A DNA stretch of 64,000 nt, taken from the NCBI RefSeq assembly GCF_030848945.1, contig NZ_JANHAX010000003.1:124001-188000 (forward strand). The letters run 5' to 3'. Of the stretch, positions 47,352 to 57,640 are shown piece after piece. The position numbers were made by a program, and so were the translations under genes. A model generated the notes under the pieces. It had not been told where the DNA came from. It ran no database searches and worked only from the letters and a program-made list of their open reading frames with translations. This DNA is from Marimonas arenosa. GTDB lineage: Bacteria > Pseudomonadota > Alphaproteobacteria > Rhodobacterales > Rhodobacteraceae. The first letter of the stretch is position 1. Each line of letters starts with the position of its first letter.

Positions 47352-47843
47352 ATGCCGTCCACAGTCGCAGAAGAGGCCGTAGACCAGAAGATCCGCGATG
47401 CTTTCACCGGTGGCGAGCGGGACGTCCGCGCAGCGCTCTTTCGATTGACGCAGGCGCTTGCGCCGATGCGGCTGAGCGAGGAGGAGACGGGGACGGTCGA
47501 ACTGGTGCTCGGCGAGGTTCTGAACAACGTGGTGGAACATGCCTATGGGTCTACGGCCACCGGCGATATTCGACTCAGTTGTCGACGGACGGACCGCGGC
47601 CTGTCCTTTTGCGTGTTCGACGGCGGGCAAGCGCTGCCCGGTCGATGTCTGCCACCGGGGGCACCGCCGGACACCGACGTGGCGCGCGAGAACCTGCCCG
47701 AAGGCGGGTTTGGCTGGTTCCTGGTGAAGTCGCTGACCACAGAACTCCGCTATACCAGGCGGGGTGGCTGCAACGTGCTCCGGTTTTCGATTCCGCTTGG
47801 GCCGGCCCGCGCCGGTGGTGCGAGTGGCACGGTCCTGGGTTGA
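47352..47843 (+). CDS. Anti-sigma regulatory kinase (RsbW-like, HATPase)
   Basis: This 163-residue GHKL kinase begins MPSTVAEEAVDQKIRDAFTG and has the N box LGEVLNNVVEHAYG, the G1 box FDGGQAL and the G2 region EGGFGWFLVKSL. It probably phosphorylates the RsbV-like protein encoded 31 bp upstream and sequesters a sigma factor or other partner. No sigma factor gene is present in this window. Confidence 0.92.
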   Translation: MPSTVAEEAVDQKIRDAFTGGERDVRAALFRLTQALAPMRLSEEETGTVELVLGEVLNNVVEHAYGSTATGDIRLSCRRTDRGLSFCVFDGGQALPGRCLPPGAPPDTDVARENLPEGGFGWFLVKSLTTELRYTRRGGCNVLRFSIPLGPARAGGASGTVLG

Positions 47844-48113
47844 CTATGTCTTGCACCATGCCGCGAAAGCGCTGCAAACAATCTTTGAATCGCCACATTG
47901 CCTTCCCATTGGCGCCCGAATCCAACCGCATAACAAAAGGGTAGCTGCATATGGCTTCCCTCGGCGCCGCGTGTTAACAGCCCCCACCCAGTGCGTGGCG
48001 CCGAGGTTTCTCTTCCCGAAAATCGAAATCAACCAACCGGAACGCAACGGCCGGATTGGCTTTCCTGCGTCCGGGGCATAGTGTCCGCCTCGAAACGATC
48101 AGGGGAGCACCAG
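47844..48113. other. Intergenic region between rsbW-like and GGT genes
   Basis: The 270 bp contain no convincing gene. A hairpin at 47959-48006 probably ends the rsbV-rsbW transcript. The remaining part should contain the GGT promoter; TTGGCT near 48057 with TAGTGT about 17 bp further is a weak candidate. Confidence 0.4.
47959..48012 (+). terminator. Probable intrinsic terminator after rsbV-rsbW
   Basis: CCTCGGCGCC (47959-47968) pairs with GGCGCCGAGG (47997-48006) and the stem extends by about three weaker pairs. TTTCTCTTCC follows. The loop is long, which lowers confidence in efficient termination. Confidence 0.5.
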
Positions 48114-49691
48114 ATGCGCGATTTTCATTTTCCCGGGCGGTCGTCCGTTCTGGCAGCCGATGGCATGTGCGCCACGTCGCATCCGCTGGCGGCGAAAGCG
48201 GCGGTCGACGTCCTGCAGGCGGGCGGCAATGCGATGGATGCGGCGATCGCCGGGGCGGTGCTGCTGGGGATCTGTGAGCCACAGATGACCGGGATCGGCG
48301 GAGATTGCTTCGTGCTGTTCAAGCCGGCCGGGAGCGAGGAGATCAAGGCCTTGAATGGCTCGGGCCGGGCGCCGGCGGCGGCGAGCGCGGCAGCACTGCG
48401 CGACAAGGGGCACGAGACCGTGCCGCTTTATGGCCCCGAAGCGGTGACGATCCCGACCGCAGTGGATGCATTCTGCCGGCTGAACGCAGATTGGGGCAAG
48501 CTGGGGCTGGACCAGGTGCTGGCGCCGACAATCCACTATGCCGAGGCAGGAGTACCTGTGGCGCCGCGGGTGGCTTTCGACTGGCCGAAGGCCGGTGAGG
48601 CGTTGTCTGGACACGGGCGGAAACACTACATGATCGAAGGTGCGCCGGGTCGCGTCGGCCAGACCTTCCGAGCGCCGGGTCAGGCCGAAGTGCTGCGCCG
48701 GATCGCCGCACAGGGTCGCGATGGCTTTTACACCGGTGAAGTGGCCGAGGACATGGTGGCCGAGCTGCGGGCGCGTGGCGGGGTGCATACGCTCGACGAT
48801 TTCGCGAGCGCCGAGAGTTTCTATAGCGAGCCGGTCAGCGGTGACTACAAGGGCACGGAGCTGGTCGAGCATCCGCCTAACGGCCAAGGGACAACCGCGA
48901 TCCTGATGCTGAACATTCTGCGCCAGTTCGATCTGGCCGGGATGGAACCTTTAGGGGCGGAGCGTGCCCATATCGAGGCCGAGGCGGCGAAGCTGGCCTA
49001 TGATGCGCGCAACCGCTTTATTGCCGACCCGGATCACACGGTGCGGCTTGAGCATATGCTGAGCCTGGAGACGGCGAAACGGCTGGCGGCGTTGATCGAC
49101 CCGAAACGGGCGATGGCGGCGGCCAAGCCGGTGAGCGAGGCGGTGCACAAGGACACGATCTATATCACCGTCGTCGACAAGGACCGGATGGCGGTGAGCC
49201 TGATCTATTCGATCTACCACGGGTTTGGCAGCGGTATTGCCAGTGAGAAGTTCGGCATCCTGTTCCAGAACCGCGGCGCCGGGTTCAGCCTGGAAGACGG
49301 CCACCCGAACGAGATGGGCGGGGGAAAGCGGCCGATGCACACGATCATTCCCGGCATGCTGAAGCGTGCCGGCAAGGTGCTGATGCCCTTCGGGGTGATG
49401 GGCGGGGCCTATCAGCCCAACGGCCACGCGCGGCTGGTCACCAACATGATCGACTATGGGCTCGACGTGCAGGATGCACTGGACGCACCGCGGAGCTTCT
49501 CGGACGCGGGTAAGATGAACGTCGAACGCGGCTACTCCGACACCGTCCGTGCCGAACTGGCCGAGATGGGGCATGACGTCGTGGTGCCCGACGGGCCGCT
49601 CGGCGGCGGGCAGGCGATCGTGATCCGCGAGGATGGGATTCTGGAAGGCGGATCCGATCCGCGTAAGGACGGCATTGCATTGGGGTATTGA
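48114..49691 (+). CDS. Gamma-glutamyltransferase-family protein
   Basis: The 525-residue product is a GGT-family Ntn hydrolase. GMCATSHPLAAKAAVDVLQA, GNAMDAAIAGAVLLGICEPQ and MTGIGGDCFVLF are typical of the large subunit. The small-subunit start is at Thr348 in KDTIYITVVDKDRMAVS; the second Thr of the usual TTH motif is Ile here. GGGKRPMHTIIPGM follows. I see no signal peptide, so it may act in the cytoplasm, unlike E. coli GGT. The substrate is not certain. Confidence 0.9.
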   Translation: MRDFHFPGRSSVLAADGMCATSHPLAAKAAVDVLQAGGNAMDAAIAGAVLLGICEPQMTGIGGDCFVLFKPAGSEEIKALNGSGRAPAAASAAALRDKGHETVPLYGPEAVTIPTAVDAFCRLNADWGKLGLDQVLAPTIHYAEAGVPVAPRVAFDWPKAGEALSGHGRKHYMIEGAPGRVGQTFRAPGQAEVLRRIAAQGRDGFYTGEVAEDMVAELRARGGVHTLDDFASAESFYSEPVSGDYKGTELVEHPPNGQGTTAILMLNILRQFDLAGMEPLGAERAHIEAEAAKLAYDARNRFIADPDHTVRLEHMLSLETAKRLAALIDPKRAMAAAKPVSEAVHKDTIYITVVDKDRMAVSLIYSIYHGFGSGIASEKFGILFQNRGAGFSLEDGHPNEMGGGKRPMHTIIPGMLKRAGKVLMPFGVMGGAYQPNGHARLVTNMIDYGLDVQDALDAPRSFSDAGKMNVERGYSDTVRAELAEMGHDVVVPDGPLGGGQAIVIREDGILEGGSDPRKDGIALGY

Positions 49692-49694
49692 GAG

Positions 49695-50078
49695 ATGGGC
49701 ATAACACCTGTGAAACAGCTGGTCGCAAGGGCCAAGGAGCAGATCACTTCGATCGCGACCGACGAGGCGCAGGCGCGGGCTGAGTCTGGGGAGGTCCTGC
49801 TGGTCGATATCCGTGATCCGCGCGAGCTGTCGCGCGACGGCCGGATCCCCGGAGCGTTTCATGCGCCGCGCGGGATGCTGGAATTCTGGATTGACCCGAT
49901 GAGCCCCTATCACAAGCAGGCTTTGGCGACTGACAAGACGCTAGTGCTGTTTTGCGCCAGCGCCTGGCGGTCGGCGCTGTCGGTGAAGGCGCTGCAGGAA
50001 ATGGGGGTGGAGAACATCGCCGAGATGGAAGGCGGGTTCTCGGCCTGGAAAAAGGAAGAACGGCCGGTCGAGTTGTGA
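49695..50078 (+). CDS. Rhodanese-like domain protein
   Basis: This 127-residue single-domain rhodanese has DIRDPRELSRDGRIPGAFHA and the active-site loop with Cys87 in LVLFCASAWRSA. It would carry sulfur as a persulfide. It follows the GGT gene by 3 bp; a glutathione/sulfur context is thus possible. Confidence 0.92.
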   Translation: MGITPVKQLVARAKEQITSIATDEAQARAESGEVLLVDIRDPRELSRDGRIPGAFHAPRGMLEFWIDPMSPYHKQALATDKTLVLFCASAWRSALSVKALQEMGVENIAEMEGGFSAWKKEERPVEL

Positions 50079-50123
50079 CCAGTCAGCCGATGGCGCAGGA
50101 TGCGTCGCTAAACGCGCCTTCGG

Positions 50124-50450
50124 TCAGTTCAGTTGGAAATGCAGCGGATATTGGCCGTCTTCGAACGGGCCGAAGAGGTCGGAGATATCCGGATGATCCA
50201 CCGGCTCGCCGGAATAGTCGACGACGAGGTTCTGCTCGCTTACGTAGGCGACATAGTAGCTTTGATCGTTCTCGGCGAGCAGATGGTAGAAGGGTTGTTT
50301 CTTGGCCGGGCGCGACTCTTCGGGAATCGCGTCATACCACTCCTCGGTGTTGCTGAATTCGGGATCGACATCAAAAATCACGCCGCGAAACGGATGTTTG
50401 CGGTGCCGGACCACTTGGCCCAGATGATATTTTGCGTGCGTCTTCAGCAT
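50124..50450 (-). CDS. hspQ: Heat-shock protein HspQ
   Basis: This 108-residue protein starts at ATG 50450 (MLKTHAKYHLGQVVRHRKHP). The FRGVIFDVDPEF, EEWYDAIP, QPFYHLLAENDQSYYVAYVS and SEQNLVVDYSGEPV segments are those of HspQ/YccV. In E. coli, HspQ promotes degradation of selected substrates by Lon. It faces the rhodanese gene and is divergent from an AEC carrier gene. Confidence 0.94.
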   Translation of the reverse strand: MLKTHAKYHLGQVVRHRKHPFRGVIFDVDPEFSNTEEWYDAIPEESRPAKKQPFYHLLAENDQSYYVAYVSEQNLVVDYSGEPVDHPDISDLFGPFEDGQYPLHFQLN

Positions 50451-50496
50451 CGTGTAACAGCCCCTGAAACAGCACTTTAAAGCCTTTGAGGGGGGA

Positions 50497-51429
50497 ATGT
50501 CCATTTCCCCAGGGCCGGAAATCGGGAAACAGTCTGTGAACCTAGTTTTGACAGTGCTCGAGATCGTGGCGCCAGTTTTCGCGCTGGCCGCCATCGGTTT
50601 TGCGTGGGAGCGCGCGGGGATCGAATACCGGGTTCAGTTTGTCACCCAGTTGGCGATGACGCTGGCGACGCCCTGCCTGATTTTCACCGCGCTGATGCAG
50701 GCCGAAGTGGCCCCAGAAGCGCTGACGGCGATGACGTTGGCATCGGTCACGGCGCATCTGGTGATGCTGGCGATTGCCTGGCTGTTACTGAAGTTGGCAG
50801 GGTTGGAAATGCGGACCTTCCTGGGGCCATTCGTCTTTGGCAATACCGGTAATCTGGGTCTGCCGCTGGCGTTGTTTGCCTTCGGGGCCGAGGGGCTGAG
50901 CCTGGGGATCGTGTTTTTCGCGGTGTCAGCAATATTCGTCTTTACGTTGGGTTTGGCCTTGGTCGCGGGTCAGGGCGGTTGGGGCAAAGTGCTGCGCGAG
51001 CCGATCGTCTGGGCGACGGTGTTGGGTGCGGCGTTCCTGTGGAATGGCTGGGAGACACCGGTTTTCGTCACTAACACGCTGGAACTGGTGGGCCAGATGG
51101 CGATTCCGATGATGCTGATCACGCTCGGCGTGGCGCTGGCGCGGTTGAGCGCGCGGAACGTCAGACGGGCGGTTCAGTTGGCGCTGGTCAAGCTGGGGCT
51201 GGGTTTTGCCGTGGGTTGGGGCGTGGGGCTGGGCTTCGGGTTGACCGGCGCGGTGTTTGCCGTGCTGGTGCTGCAGATGAGCACGCCGGTGCCGGTGACG
51301 ACCTACCTGCTGGCCGAGAAGTATGGCCGGGATGGTGGTGCGGATGCAGGTGCCGTGGCGGGGCTGGTTGTGGTCTCGACGCTGATTTCAGTACTGGCGC
51401 TGCCGGTGATTCTGGGAATTCTGCTTTAG
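50497..51429 (+). CDS. AEC-family auxin-efflux-carrier-like transporter
   Basis: The 310-residue inner-membrane protein has about ten transmembrane segments arranged as two repeats, with FVFGNTGNLGLPLALFAFG in the first half and LQMSTPVPVTTYLLAEKYG in the second. The start ATG 50497 has GAGGGGGG upstream; GTG 50536 would remove 13 non-conserved residues. Bacterial members often export organic acids such as malate; the substrate here is unknown. Confidence 0.9.
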   Translation: MSISPGPEIGKQSVNLVLTVLEIVAPVFALAAIGFAWERAGIEYRVQFVTQLAMTLATPCLIFTALMQAEVAPEALTAMTLASVTAHLVMLAIAWLLLKLAGLEMRTFLGPFVFGNTGNLGLPLALFAFGAEGLSLGIVFFAVSAIFVFTLGLALVAGQGGWGKVLREPIVWATVLGAAFLWNGWETPVFVTNTLELVGQMAIPMMLITLGVALARLSARNVRRAVQLALVKLGLGFAVGWGVGLGFGLTGAVFAVLVLQMSTPVPVTTYLLAEKYGRDGGADAGAVAGLVVVSTLISVLALPVILGILL

Positions 51430-51482
51430 CCTGAAGCCGAAAACAGGTAAAATGTGTCTAAACAAAAAAGCGAGAGGCAGGA

Positions 51483-52067
51483 ATGAGCAGACCCCTTCGC
51501 GCCCTGATGATTTTGACACTGCTGGTTCTCGCGGGCTGCGGGTCGCGCGACTATACGCCGCCGCGGGAGTTCGACAACGCCTGCAGCATCCTGAAAGACC
51601 GCAGGCATTACGCCCGAGCTTTCCGCGCCACGGAGCGCAAGTGGAACGTACCGGTGCACGTGCAGATGGCGACGATTTATCAGGAGAGCAAGTTCAAAGC
51701 CGACGCCCGCACCCCGTTTCGCTGGGTGATCGGGGTGATCCCGATGGGCCGGCAATCGAGTGCTTTTGGCTATGCCCAGGCGCTGGACGCGACCTGGAAG
51801 GAATACCAGCGTGCCACCGGCAGTCCCGGCGCGAAGCGCGACGATATCCGTGATGCTGCCGATTTCATGGGCTGGTACATGAACACCACGCGCGAGCGCA
51901 ACGGTATAGCGCTGGATGACGCCCGCAACCAGTATCTCGCCTATCATGAGGGGCACACGGGCTATGCCCGCGGCAGCTATCGCAGCAAGGCCTGGCTGAT
52001 GCGGATTGCGGGCGAAGTCGGGGCGCGGTCCAAGACCTATGAGGCGCAGCTCAGGACGTGCCGGTAG
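51483..52067 (+). CDS. Lytic transglycosylase-like lipoprotein
   Basis: This 194-residue protein has the lipobox LVLAGC (Cys19) and a lysozyme-like SLT fold with the probable catalytic Glu68 in ATIYQESKF. The segments SSAFGYAQALDATW and YLAYHEGHTGY are typical. It would cleave peptidoglycan glycan strands from the outer membrane. It is convergent with lolA with an 18-bp gap. Confidence 0.9.
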   Translation: MSRPLRALMILTLLVLAGCGSRDYTPPREFDNACSILKDRRHYARAFRATERKWNVPVHVQMATIYQESKFKADARTPFRWVIGVIPMGRQSSAFGYAQALDATWKEYQRATGSPGAKRDDIRDAADFMGWYMNTTRERNGIALDDARNQYLAYHEGHTGYARGSYRSKAWLMRIAGEVGARSKTYEAQLRTCR

Positions 52068-52085
52068 CTGCGTTGCGAGCCGGTA

Positions 52086-52688
52086 TCACCGCTCGAAACG
52101 CTTGGTGTTGGCGTCGATGCTGAACAGGGTGTAGGGAAAGCTGCCGCCCTTTTTCAGCTCGCCCAGAACCACGGTGGTCGAGGATCCGGAATCGTCGTTG
52201 ATGATCCACTGGCGCAGCTCGACCGGGTTGGCGGTGAACTTGAGCTGGATGTTGCCGTATTCGGGGTGCTCGGGATCCTGCGCCGTCACGGTGGTGGCGG
52301 TTCCGTCATAGGAGTGGCCCACCACCATGTTGGTGCGGCCCAAATCGACGTTCTTGGCCAGGATGATCTTGAGCGGGGTCTTGTTGAGGGGATAGGTTTC
52401 CGGACCCTGGTTGGTTTTCGGGTCGAAGATCGCCACCGCCCCCGCGGAGGCCAGCACGAGGGTCTGTTCCGGTGGATTATATTCGAAGCGGATCTTGCCG
52501 GGGCGGGCGATATAGATCGTGCCGGTCGAGATGGTGCCGTCATCATTGATCTGGGTGAAGGCGCCCTTGGCCGTTTGCATCCCGTTGAGATATGTCGAGA
52601 TCGCATTCAGCGACAGCTTGTCGGCCATGGCGGGCATGGCCAGCGCAAGGGTTGTGGCCGTGGCCAGGATCAGGCGGGGCAGTTTCAT
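52086..52688 (-). CDS. lolA: Outer-membrane lipoprotein carrier protein
   Basis: LolA carries lipoproteins across the periplasm. The 200-residue product has a signal peptide (MKLPRLILATATTLALAMPA) and the LolA fold region: YLNGMQTAKGAFTQINDDGT, GTIYIARPGKIRFEYNPPE and FTANPVELRQWIINDDSG. It is normally found downstream of ftsK in these bacteria; here an unknown gene intervenes. Confidence 0.95.
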   Translation of the reverse strand: MKLPRLILATATTLALAMPAMADKLSLNAISTYLNGMQTAKGAFTQINDDGTISTGTIYIARPGKIRFEYNPPEQTLVLASAGAVAIFDPKTNQGPETYPLNKTPLKIILAKNVDLGRTNMVVGHSYDGTATTVTAQDPEHPEYGNIQLKFTANPVELRQWIINDDSGSSTTVVLGELKKGGSFPYTLFSIDANTKRFER

Positions 52689-52845
52689 AAACTCGGACCT
52701 CGTGCGGTTTTTTGTCGGTCTAGCCGATTACATAAGTGCAGCCTGCCGCAAACCCAATTGATAGGCGATAACAAGCCGGTGTTTTTTGGTGGCCGCTGTT
52801 CCCGCCCTTACGTGTGGGTCTTGCGATGTCGTGGTGTCCCGTAGA

Positions 52846-53559
52846 TCAAAGAATGAGTTCAGGCGTTTCGTGCAGCGGGGTTGGGGGAGTGCCGGTTAGT
52901 GGGGATATCAGGATTAGGCACTCGGGTGCGCGACCTAGCCCCAGACCATATGCGCAAATGCGGTAGTCTCCGGGCGGTATCGGCAAAGTCAGCCTCTTGG
53001 AACCGCCACCTTCGACCAGTACGCCGTTGTTGCCGAGTTTCAAAACCCCTTCGGGGGTGGCTTCGCGCAGGCGGCGGAATTCGGAGGCCTGTGGTTCGCA
53101 AGGGCCGGATCTGTGGACACGCAAGCGCACCCGAACCGCCCCGTCGCCGCCGAGGGCGACAACGAAGAAACCGTGTTCGTTCATTGTCGCATGGGCACGG
53201 TTGGCCTCGAAGAGCATGTCGCGGGACAGGGACGGGTCGGCAATGATAAGGGCGCCTGCTTCGACATCAATACGTATGGATTTTTCGACCGAGATCTCGG
53301 GTTCGGACAGGCCCAAGACTTCGCGACGGCGGTTCATGAGCCGTGCGCGGGACATATGGTACCGCTGGGGATAGGTGTGGACATCGGCGCCGATGGCAAG
53401 GGCCTCGATGGCAAGGGTTATGTCTTCGGGCGTGGACAGGGCGTCAGCCTTTTCGAGGGTCATCGCCAGATGGCCGAGGCTTCTCCCGAGCTTTCGACGT
53501 TCGCGCGAGGAGGCCACATGGCAGGCCTCAAGATTGCGACGAAGCGTTTGGACGTCCAT
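52846..53559 (-). CDS. Protein of unknown function between ftsK and lolA
   Basis: The 237-residue product begins MDVQTLRRNLEACHVASSRE. The first 100 residues look helical and basic; the rest is beta-rich with GFFVVALGGDGAVRVRLRVH and LPIPPGDYRICAYGLGLGRA. No signal peptide or membrane span is visible, and I do not recognise a family. It starts 7 bp after ftsK ends, so it is likely cotranscribed with it. A 157-bp gap separates it from lolA. Confidence 0.8.
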   Translation of the reverse strand: MDVQTLRRNLEACHVASSRERRKLGRSLGHLAMTLEKADALSTPEDITLAIEALAIGADVHTYPQRYHMSRARLMNRRREVLGLSEPEISVEKSIRIDVEAGALIIADPSLSRDMLFEANRAHATMNEHGFFVVALGGDGAVRVRLRVHRSGPCEPQASEFRRLREATPEGVLKLGNNGVLVEGGGSKRLTLPIPPGDYRICAYGLGLGRAPECLILISPLTGTPPTPLHETPELIL

Positions 53560-53566
53560 CTGGATC

Positions 53567-56440
53567 TTACTGCTCCGGGATCAGGATCTCGCGTTTGCCG
53601 ACGTGGTTGGCGGGGCTGACAAGCTGTTCATCCTCCATCTGCTCGACCAGCCGGGCGGCCTTGTTGTAGCCGATGCCGAGCTTGCGCTGGATGTAGGAGG
53701 TCGAGCATTTGCGGTCCTTGATCACGATGGCGACAGCCTGATCGTAGAGCGCGTCTTCGCCATTCGTGTTGCCGCCGGTGTTGAGGCCGAGCACCGCATC
53801 GATATTGTCGGCCTTTTCGTCGTCCGGCCCTTCGACCACGCCACCGATATACTCTGGCGGACCATAGGCCTTGAGGTGGTTGACGATTTCCTCAACCTCT
53901 TCATCCGACACGAAGGGCCCGTGGCAGCGGGTGATCTTGGCGCCGCCGGCCATGTAGAGCATGTCGCCCATGCCGAGGAGCTGTTCGGCGCCCATTTCGC
54001 CAAGGATCGTGCGGCTGTCGATCTTCGAGGTCACCTGGAAGGAAATCCGGGTCGGGAAGTTGGCCTTGATCGTGCCGGTGATCACGTCCACGGAGGGGCG
54101 CTGGGTGGCCATGATCAGGTGGATGCCCGAGGCACGGGCCATCTGGGCGAGGCGCTGGATGCAGGCCTCGATTTCCTTGCCCGCCACCATCATTAGGTCG
54201 GCCATCTCGTCGACGATGACGACGATATAGGGCATTTTCTCGGGGACGATTTCCTCGGTCTCGAAAACGGGTTCGCCGGTTTCGTCGTCGAAACCGGTTT
54301 GGACGGTACGTGAAAAGGTCTCGTTCTTTGCCAGCGCATCGGCGACGCGGGAGTTGTAGCCGTCGATGTTTCGGACGCCCATTTTCGACATCTTGCGATA
54401 GCGTTCCTCCATCTCGCCGACGACCCATTTCAGGGCCACAACCGCCTTTTTAGGGTCTGTTACGACCGGCGAGAGCAGATGAGGGATGCCGTCGTAGACG
54501 GAAAGTTCCAGCATCTTGGGATCGATCATGATCAGCCGGCATTCTTCGGGCGTGAGCTTGTAAAGCAGGCTGAGGATCATGGTGTTGATTGCCACCGATT
54601 TGCCCGAGCCGGTAGTCCCGGCGATGAGCAGGTGGGGCATCTTGGCAAGGTTGGCGACGATCGGGTCACCGCCTATGTCTTTGCCCAGCGCCAGCGGCAG
54701 CTTGTGGTTACCGTCGCCGTAGTCACGCGAGCCCAGGATTTCGCGGAAGCTCACCATCTCGCGGTTGTCGTTGGGGAGTTCGATCCCGATCACGCTGCGC
54801 CCCGGCACGGTCGAGACACGGGCCGAGAGGGCCGACATGGACCGTGCGATATCGTCGGCCAGGCCAATCACACGGGATGCCTTGAGGCCGGGCGCGGGTT
54901 CGAGCTCGTACATGGTGACGACGGGGCCGGGGCGGACCGAGACGATCTCGCCCTTGACGCCGTAGTCGTCAAGCACGGCTTCCAGCATCCGGGCGTTTTC
55001 TTCCAGCGCCTCGTCAGAGAGGTGGTGGCGCTCGATATTGACTGGATTGGTCAGGAGCGACAACCGCGGCAGTTCATAGGCCGGTCTGGTGTCGTCGAAT
55101 TGCAGCGACGGTTGTGCTTCGGCCCGTGCGCGGGTCGACGGCTGGATCGGTTTGCGCGCCTGCGGCTGCACCACCTTTTTTGGCTGGGCCGTGGGGATCG
55201 CTGCTTGTACCTGATTCGCCGCAGGTTCGAGCGGCAGCGGAGCCGTCTCGGGGGCGGCGGTCTCCGGGGTCTGAGGCTGCGGCATAAATGCCTGCGGCTG
55301 CGCGCCGGCGGTAAGCGGCGGTTCGGGCGGCAGATCATAGCCGGCGTGAGGATTGAGGATCAGGGGATCCGGACCGCGGCCGCGACCCTTGGTCAGCGGC
55401 GCCACGGATTCGACCTGCACGGCGGGGTTTTGCCGTACCCGCGACTTGATCACGTCGGCGATGCGGGCACGGATACGCTCATCGGTCGGCGCTTCGGGCT
55501 CGGTGTCGTAATACGGGGCCGTTTCGATCAGTTCGGGCTCGGGCGCGACCATTGGCGTCTCGGAACGGCGGATCAGGCTGGTCGCTCGGGATAGAAGGCC
55601 GGACCGGGCGGGCGTATCGGCCATATCCGGGGCGGTATCATTGTCATTCACCGGCGCAGCCGGGAGTTCAGCGGCCGAATGGGCCTCCTGCATGGCGGCC
55701 CATTCGGCCGCTTCGGCGACCTCTTGCGCGCGCCGTTCGCGCCGTTCGGCGTTCTTTACCTGAAGTTTCTGGGCCGTGGCGATGGCCCCCTTGGCGGTGC
55801 GCCCGAGCAGCTGCATCAGCGTGGCATAAAGAAGGATCACGCCGACAGTGAGGAAGCGGACGAACTGCTTGAGTTCGCGCCAGGTGAAGCCAAGAACGAA
55901 GGCGCCGAAGGCGACCACACCGAGGCCAAGGAGGATCGACAGGATCTTGAGGCCAGTCGTGGCGGTGATCGGCAGGATGTTCAGTATCGAGCCGAGCGCG
56001 GTCTTACCGAACAGCCCGCCAAGACCGAAGGAATGAGTCCATTCCGGGCCGGGCAAGAGGGTGGCGGCATAGGTCGACAGAAGTGCAAGCCAGATCGGGG
56101 CGAAGATCAGGCGGGACACGGCACGGTCATTGCCGCGGTGAAGGGCAAAACGCAGGCCCCAGCCAAGGGCAACGATGGCAATGCCCCAGCTGCCCCAGCC
56201 GACGATCATGAACAGCGGCGCGGCGATCGAGGCACCGAACCGGCCCAGCCAGTTCTGCACCGGCGCGTCGGTCGCTGACATCCACCAGGGATCGGCGGGC
56301 GAATAGGACCAGATCATTACGGCCGCGGCGAGCCCGGTGAGAATGAGCGCGATGCCGATCAGTTCCTTGCCGCGTTTCTCGATGGCTTCCGCCATGTTAC
56401 TGTCAAAAAGCGGATCGCGGCCGCGTGCCTGATATGCCAT
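53567..56440 (-). CDS. ftsK: DNA translocase FtsK
   Basis: The 957-residue protein moves DNA through the closing septum at division. The start ATG 56440 follows GAGGGA. Four to five transmembrane segments lie in the first 200 residues, then a Pro/Gln-rich linker, then the motor with Walker [14 protein letters not shown] and Walker [15 protein letters not shown]. The C-terminal gamma winged helix ([20 protein letters not shown]) reads chromosome polarity. It overlaps nothing and ends 7 bp before an unknown gene; the dapC-like gene ends 13 bp upstream. Confidence 0.97.
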   Translation of the reverse strand: MAYQARGRDPLFDSNMAEAIEKRGKELIGIALILTGLAAAVMIWSYSPADPWWMSATDAPVQNWLGRFGASIAAPLFMIVGWGSWGIAIVALGWGLRFALHRGNDRAVSRLIFAPIWLALLSTYAATLLPGPEWTHSFGLGGLFGKTALGSILNILPITATTGLKILSILLGLGVVAFGAFVLGFTWRELKQFVRFLTVGVILLYATLMQLLGRTAKGAIATAQKLQVKNAERRERRAQEVAEAAEWAAMQEAHSAAELPAAPVNDNDTAPDMADTPARSGLLSRATSLIRRSETPMVAPEPELIETAPYYDTEPEAPTDERIRARIADVIKSRVRQNPAVQVESVAPLTKGRGRGPDPLILNPHAGYDLPPEPPLTAGAQPQAFMPQPQTPETAAPETAPLPLEPAANQVQAAIPTAQPKKVVQPQARKPIQPSTRARAEAQPSLQFDDTRPAYELPRLSLLTNPVNIERHHLSDEALEENARMLEAVLDDYGVKGEIVSVRPGPVVTMYELEPAPGLKASRVIGLADDIARSMSALSARVSTVPGRSVIGIELPNDNREMVSFREILGSRDYGDGNHKLPLALGKDIGGDPIVANLAKMPHLLIAGTTGSGKSVAINTMILSLLYKLTPEECRLIMIDPKMLELSVYDGIPHLLSPVVTDPKKAVVALKWVVGEMEERYRKMSKMGVRNIDGYNSRVADALAKNETFSRTVQTGFDDETGEPVFETEEIVPEKMPYIVVIVDEMADLMMVAGKEIEACIQRLAQMARASGIHLIMATQRPSVDVITGTIKANFPTRISFQVTSKIDSRTILGEMGAEQLLGMGDMLYMAGGAKITRCHGPFVSDEEVEEIVNHLKAYGPPEYIGGVVEGPDDEKADNIDAVLGLNTGGNTNGEDALYDQAVAIVIKDRKCSTSYIQRKLGIGYNKAARLVEQMEDEQLVSPANHVGKREILIPEQ

Positions 56441-56453
56441 TTTTCCCTCGTCC

Positions 56454-57638
56454 TTACGCATAGATGCAGTCGCGGAGCCGGATCAGCCCTTGCTGCATTT
56501 CTTCTTTGGGGGCGACCATTGCCACCCTGATATATCCTTGCCCGGGGTTCTGCCCGTTCACCTCGCGGGCGAGGTAGGCGCCTGGCAGGACCCGGACCCC
56601 AGTATCCTTCCAGGACTTCAGCGCCGCCGTCTCTCCGTCCTCGACCGGAAGCCAGAGAAAGAAGCCGGCTTCGGGGCCCTGATAGGCCTGAACAGAGCCG
56701 AATACCGCATCGGCTGCGGCATATTTCTCCTGATAGAGGCGGCGGTTTTCGATGACATGATCTTCGTCGCGCCACACCTTTTCCGCCGCCACCTGCAAGG
56801 GCAGCGGCAGCGGTGCACCGGCATAGGTGCGCAGCTGCTTGATGCGAGCAATGCTGTCGGGACCGCCGGCCACGAAGCCCGAGCGCAGGCCGGGGAGATT
56901 CGAGCGTTTCGACAGCGAATGGAAGACCACGACACGTTCTGGGTCGGCACCCATTTCGCGGGCGACATCCAGCGCACCAGCGGGCGGGTCGTTGCGGTAG
57001 ATCTCCGAATAACATTCGTCCGAGAAGATCTTGAAGTCGAACTGTTCGGCCAGGCCGATCAGGTCGCGCAGATAATCGCGCGAGGCGACGGCGCCCTGCG
57101 GGTTCGACGGTGAACAGACATAGGCCGCCGCAGTGCGGTTCAGCAGGTCGGTGGGAAGGCCGGAATAATCCGGCAGGTAACCGGTGGCGCGGGTGGCGGG
57201 CACCATCACCGGCCGGGCGCCGACCGAGATCGCGCCGACCATGTAGACCTGGTAGAACGGGTTCGGGATCAGCACCAGCGGCTGCTCGCCGCAAACCGTC
57301 TCCGGCACCAGCGCCATGCAGGCGTTGTAAAGCCCCTCGCGTGTCCCGTTGAGGGCCATGACCTGCCTGTCCGGGTCGAGCGGTACGCCAAACCGCATCT
57401 GCACCCAGTCGGCAATCGCCGTGCGCAGGCCTTCGGATCCTTCGTTTGGAGGGTATTTGCCGAATCCGGCGGCGTTTTCGGAGATCACTTGCGTCACCCA
57501 GGCCGGGAAGGCGTGTTTGGGCTCGCCAATGGTCATATGCACCACCTCGCCGCCCGGCTGGTGATGGTCGAGAAGCGCGCGCAGGCGCGGGAATGCGTAT
57601 TCCGGTAGGTTCGAAAACCGCTCGGGGAACATGCTCAT
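56454..57638 (-). CDS. Class I aminotransferase, N-succinyldiaminopimelate aminotransferase (DapC) type
   Basis: This 394-residue PLP enzyme has [50 protein letters not shown] and the Lys motif [17 protein letters not shown]. This combination fits DapC-type enzymes of lysine/peptidoglycan precursor synthesis, but aspartate aminotransferase-like roles remain possible. The start ATG 57638 (or 57632) is preceded by a hairpin that includes the GAGG ribosome-binding site. It lies directly before ftsK. Confidence 0.88.
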   Translation of the reverse strand: MSMFPERFSNLPEYAFPRLRALLDHHQPGGEVVHMTIGEPKHAFPAWVTQVISENAAGFGKYPPNEGSEGLRTAIADWVQMRFGVPLDPDRQVMALNGTREGLYNACMALVPETVCGEQPLVLIPNPFYQVYMVGAISVGARPVMVPATRATGYLPDYSGLPTDLLNRTAAAYVCSPSNPQGAVASRDYLRDLIGLAEQFDFKIFSDECYSEIYRNDPPAGALDVAREMGADPERVVVFHSLSKRSNLPGLRSGFVAGGPDSIARIKQLRTYAGAPLPLPLQVAAEKVWRDEDHVIENRRLYQEKYAAADAVFGSVQAYQGPEAGFFLWLPVEDGETAALKSWKDTGVRVLPGAYLAREVNGQNPGQGYIRVAMVAPKEEMQQGLIRLRDCIYA

Positions 57639-57640
57639 AC

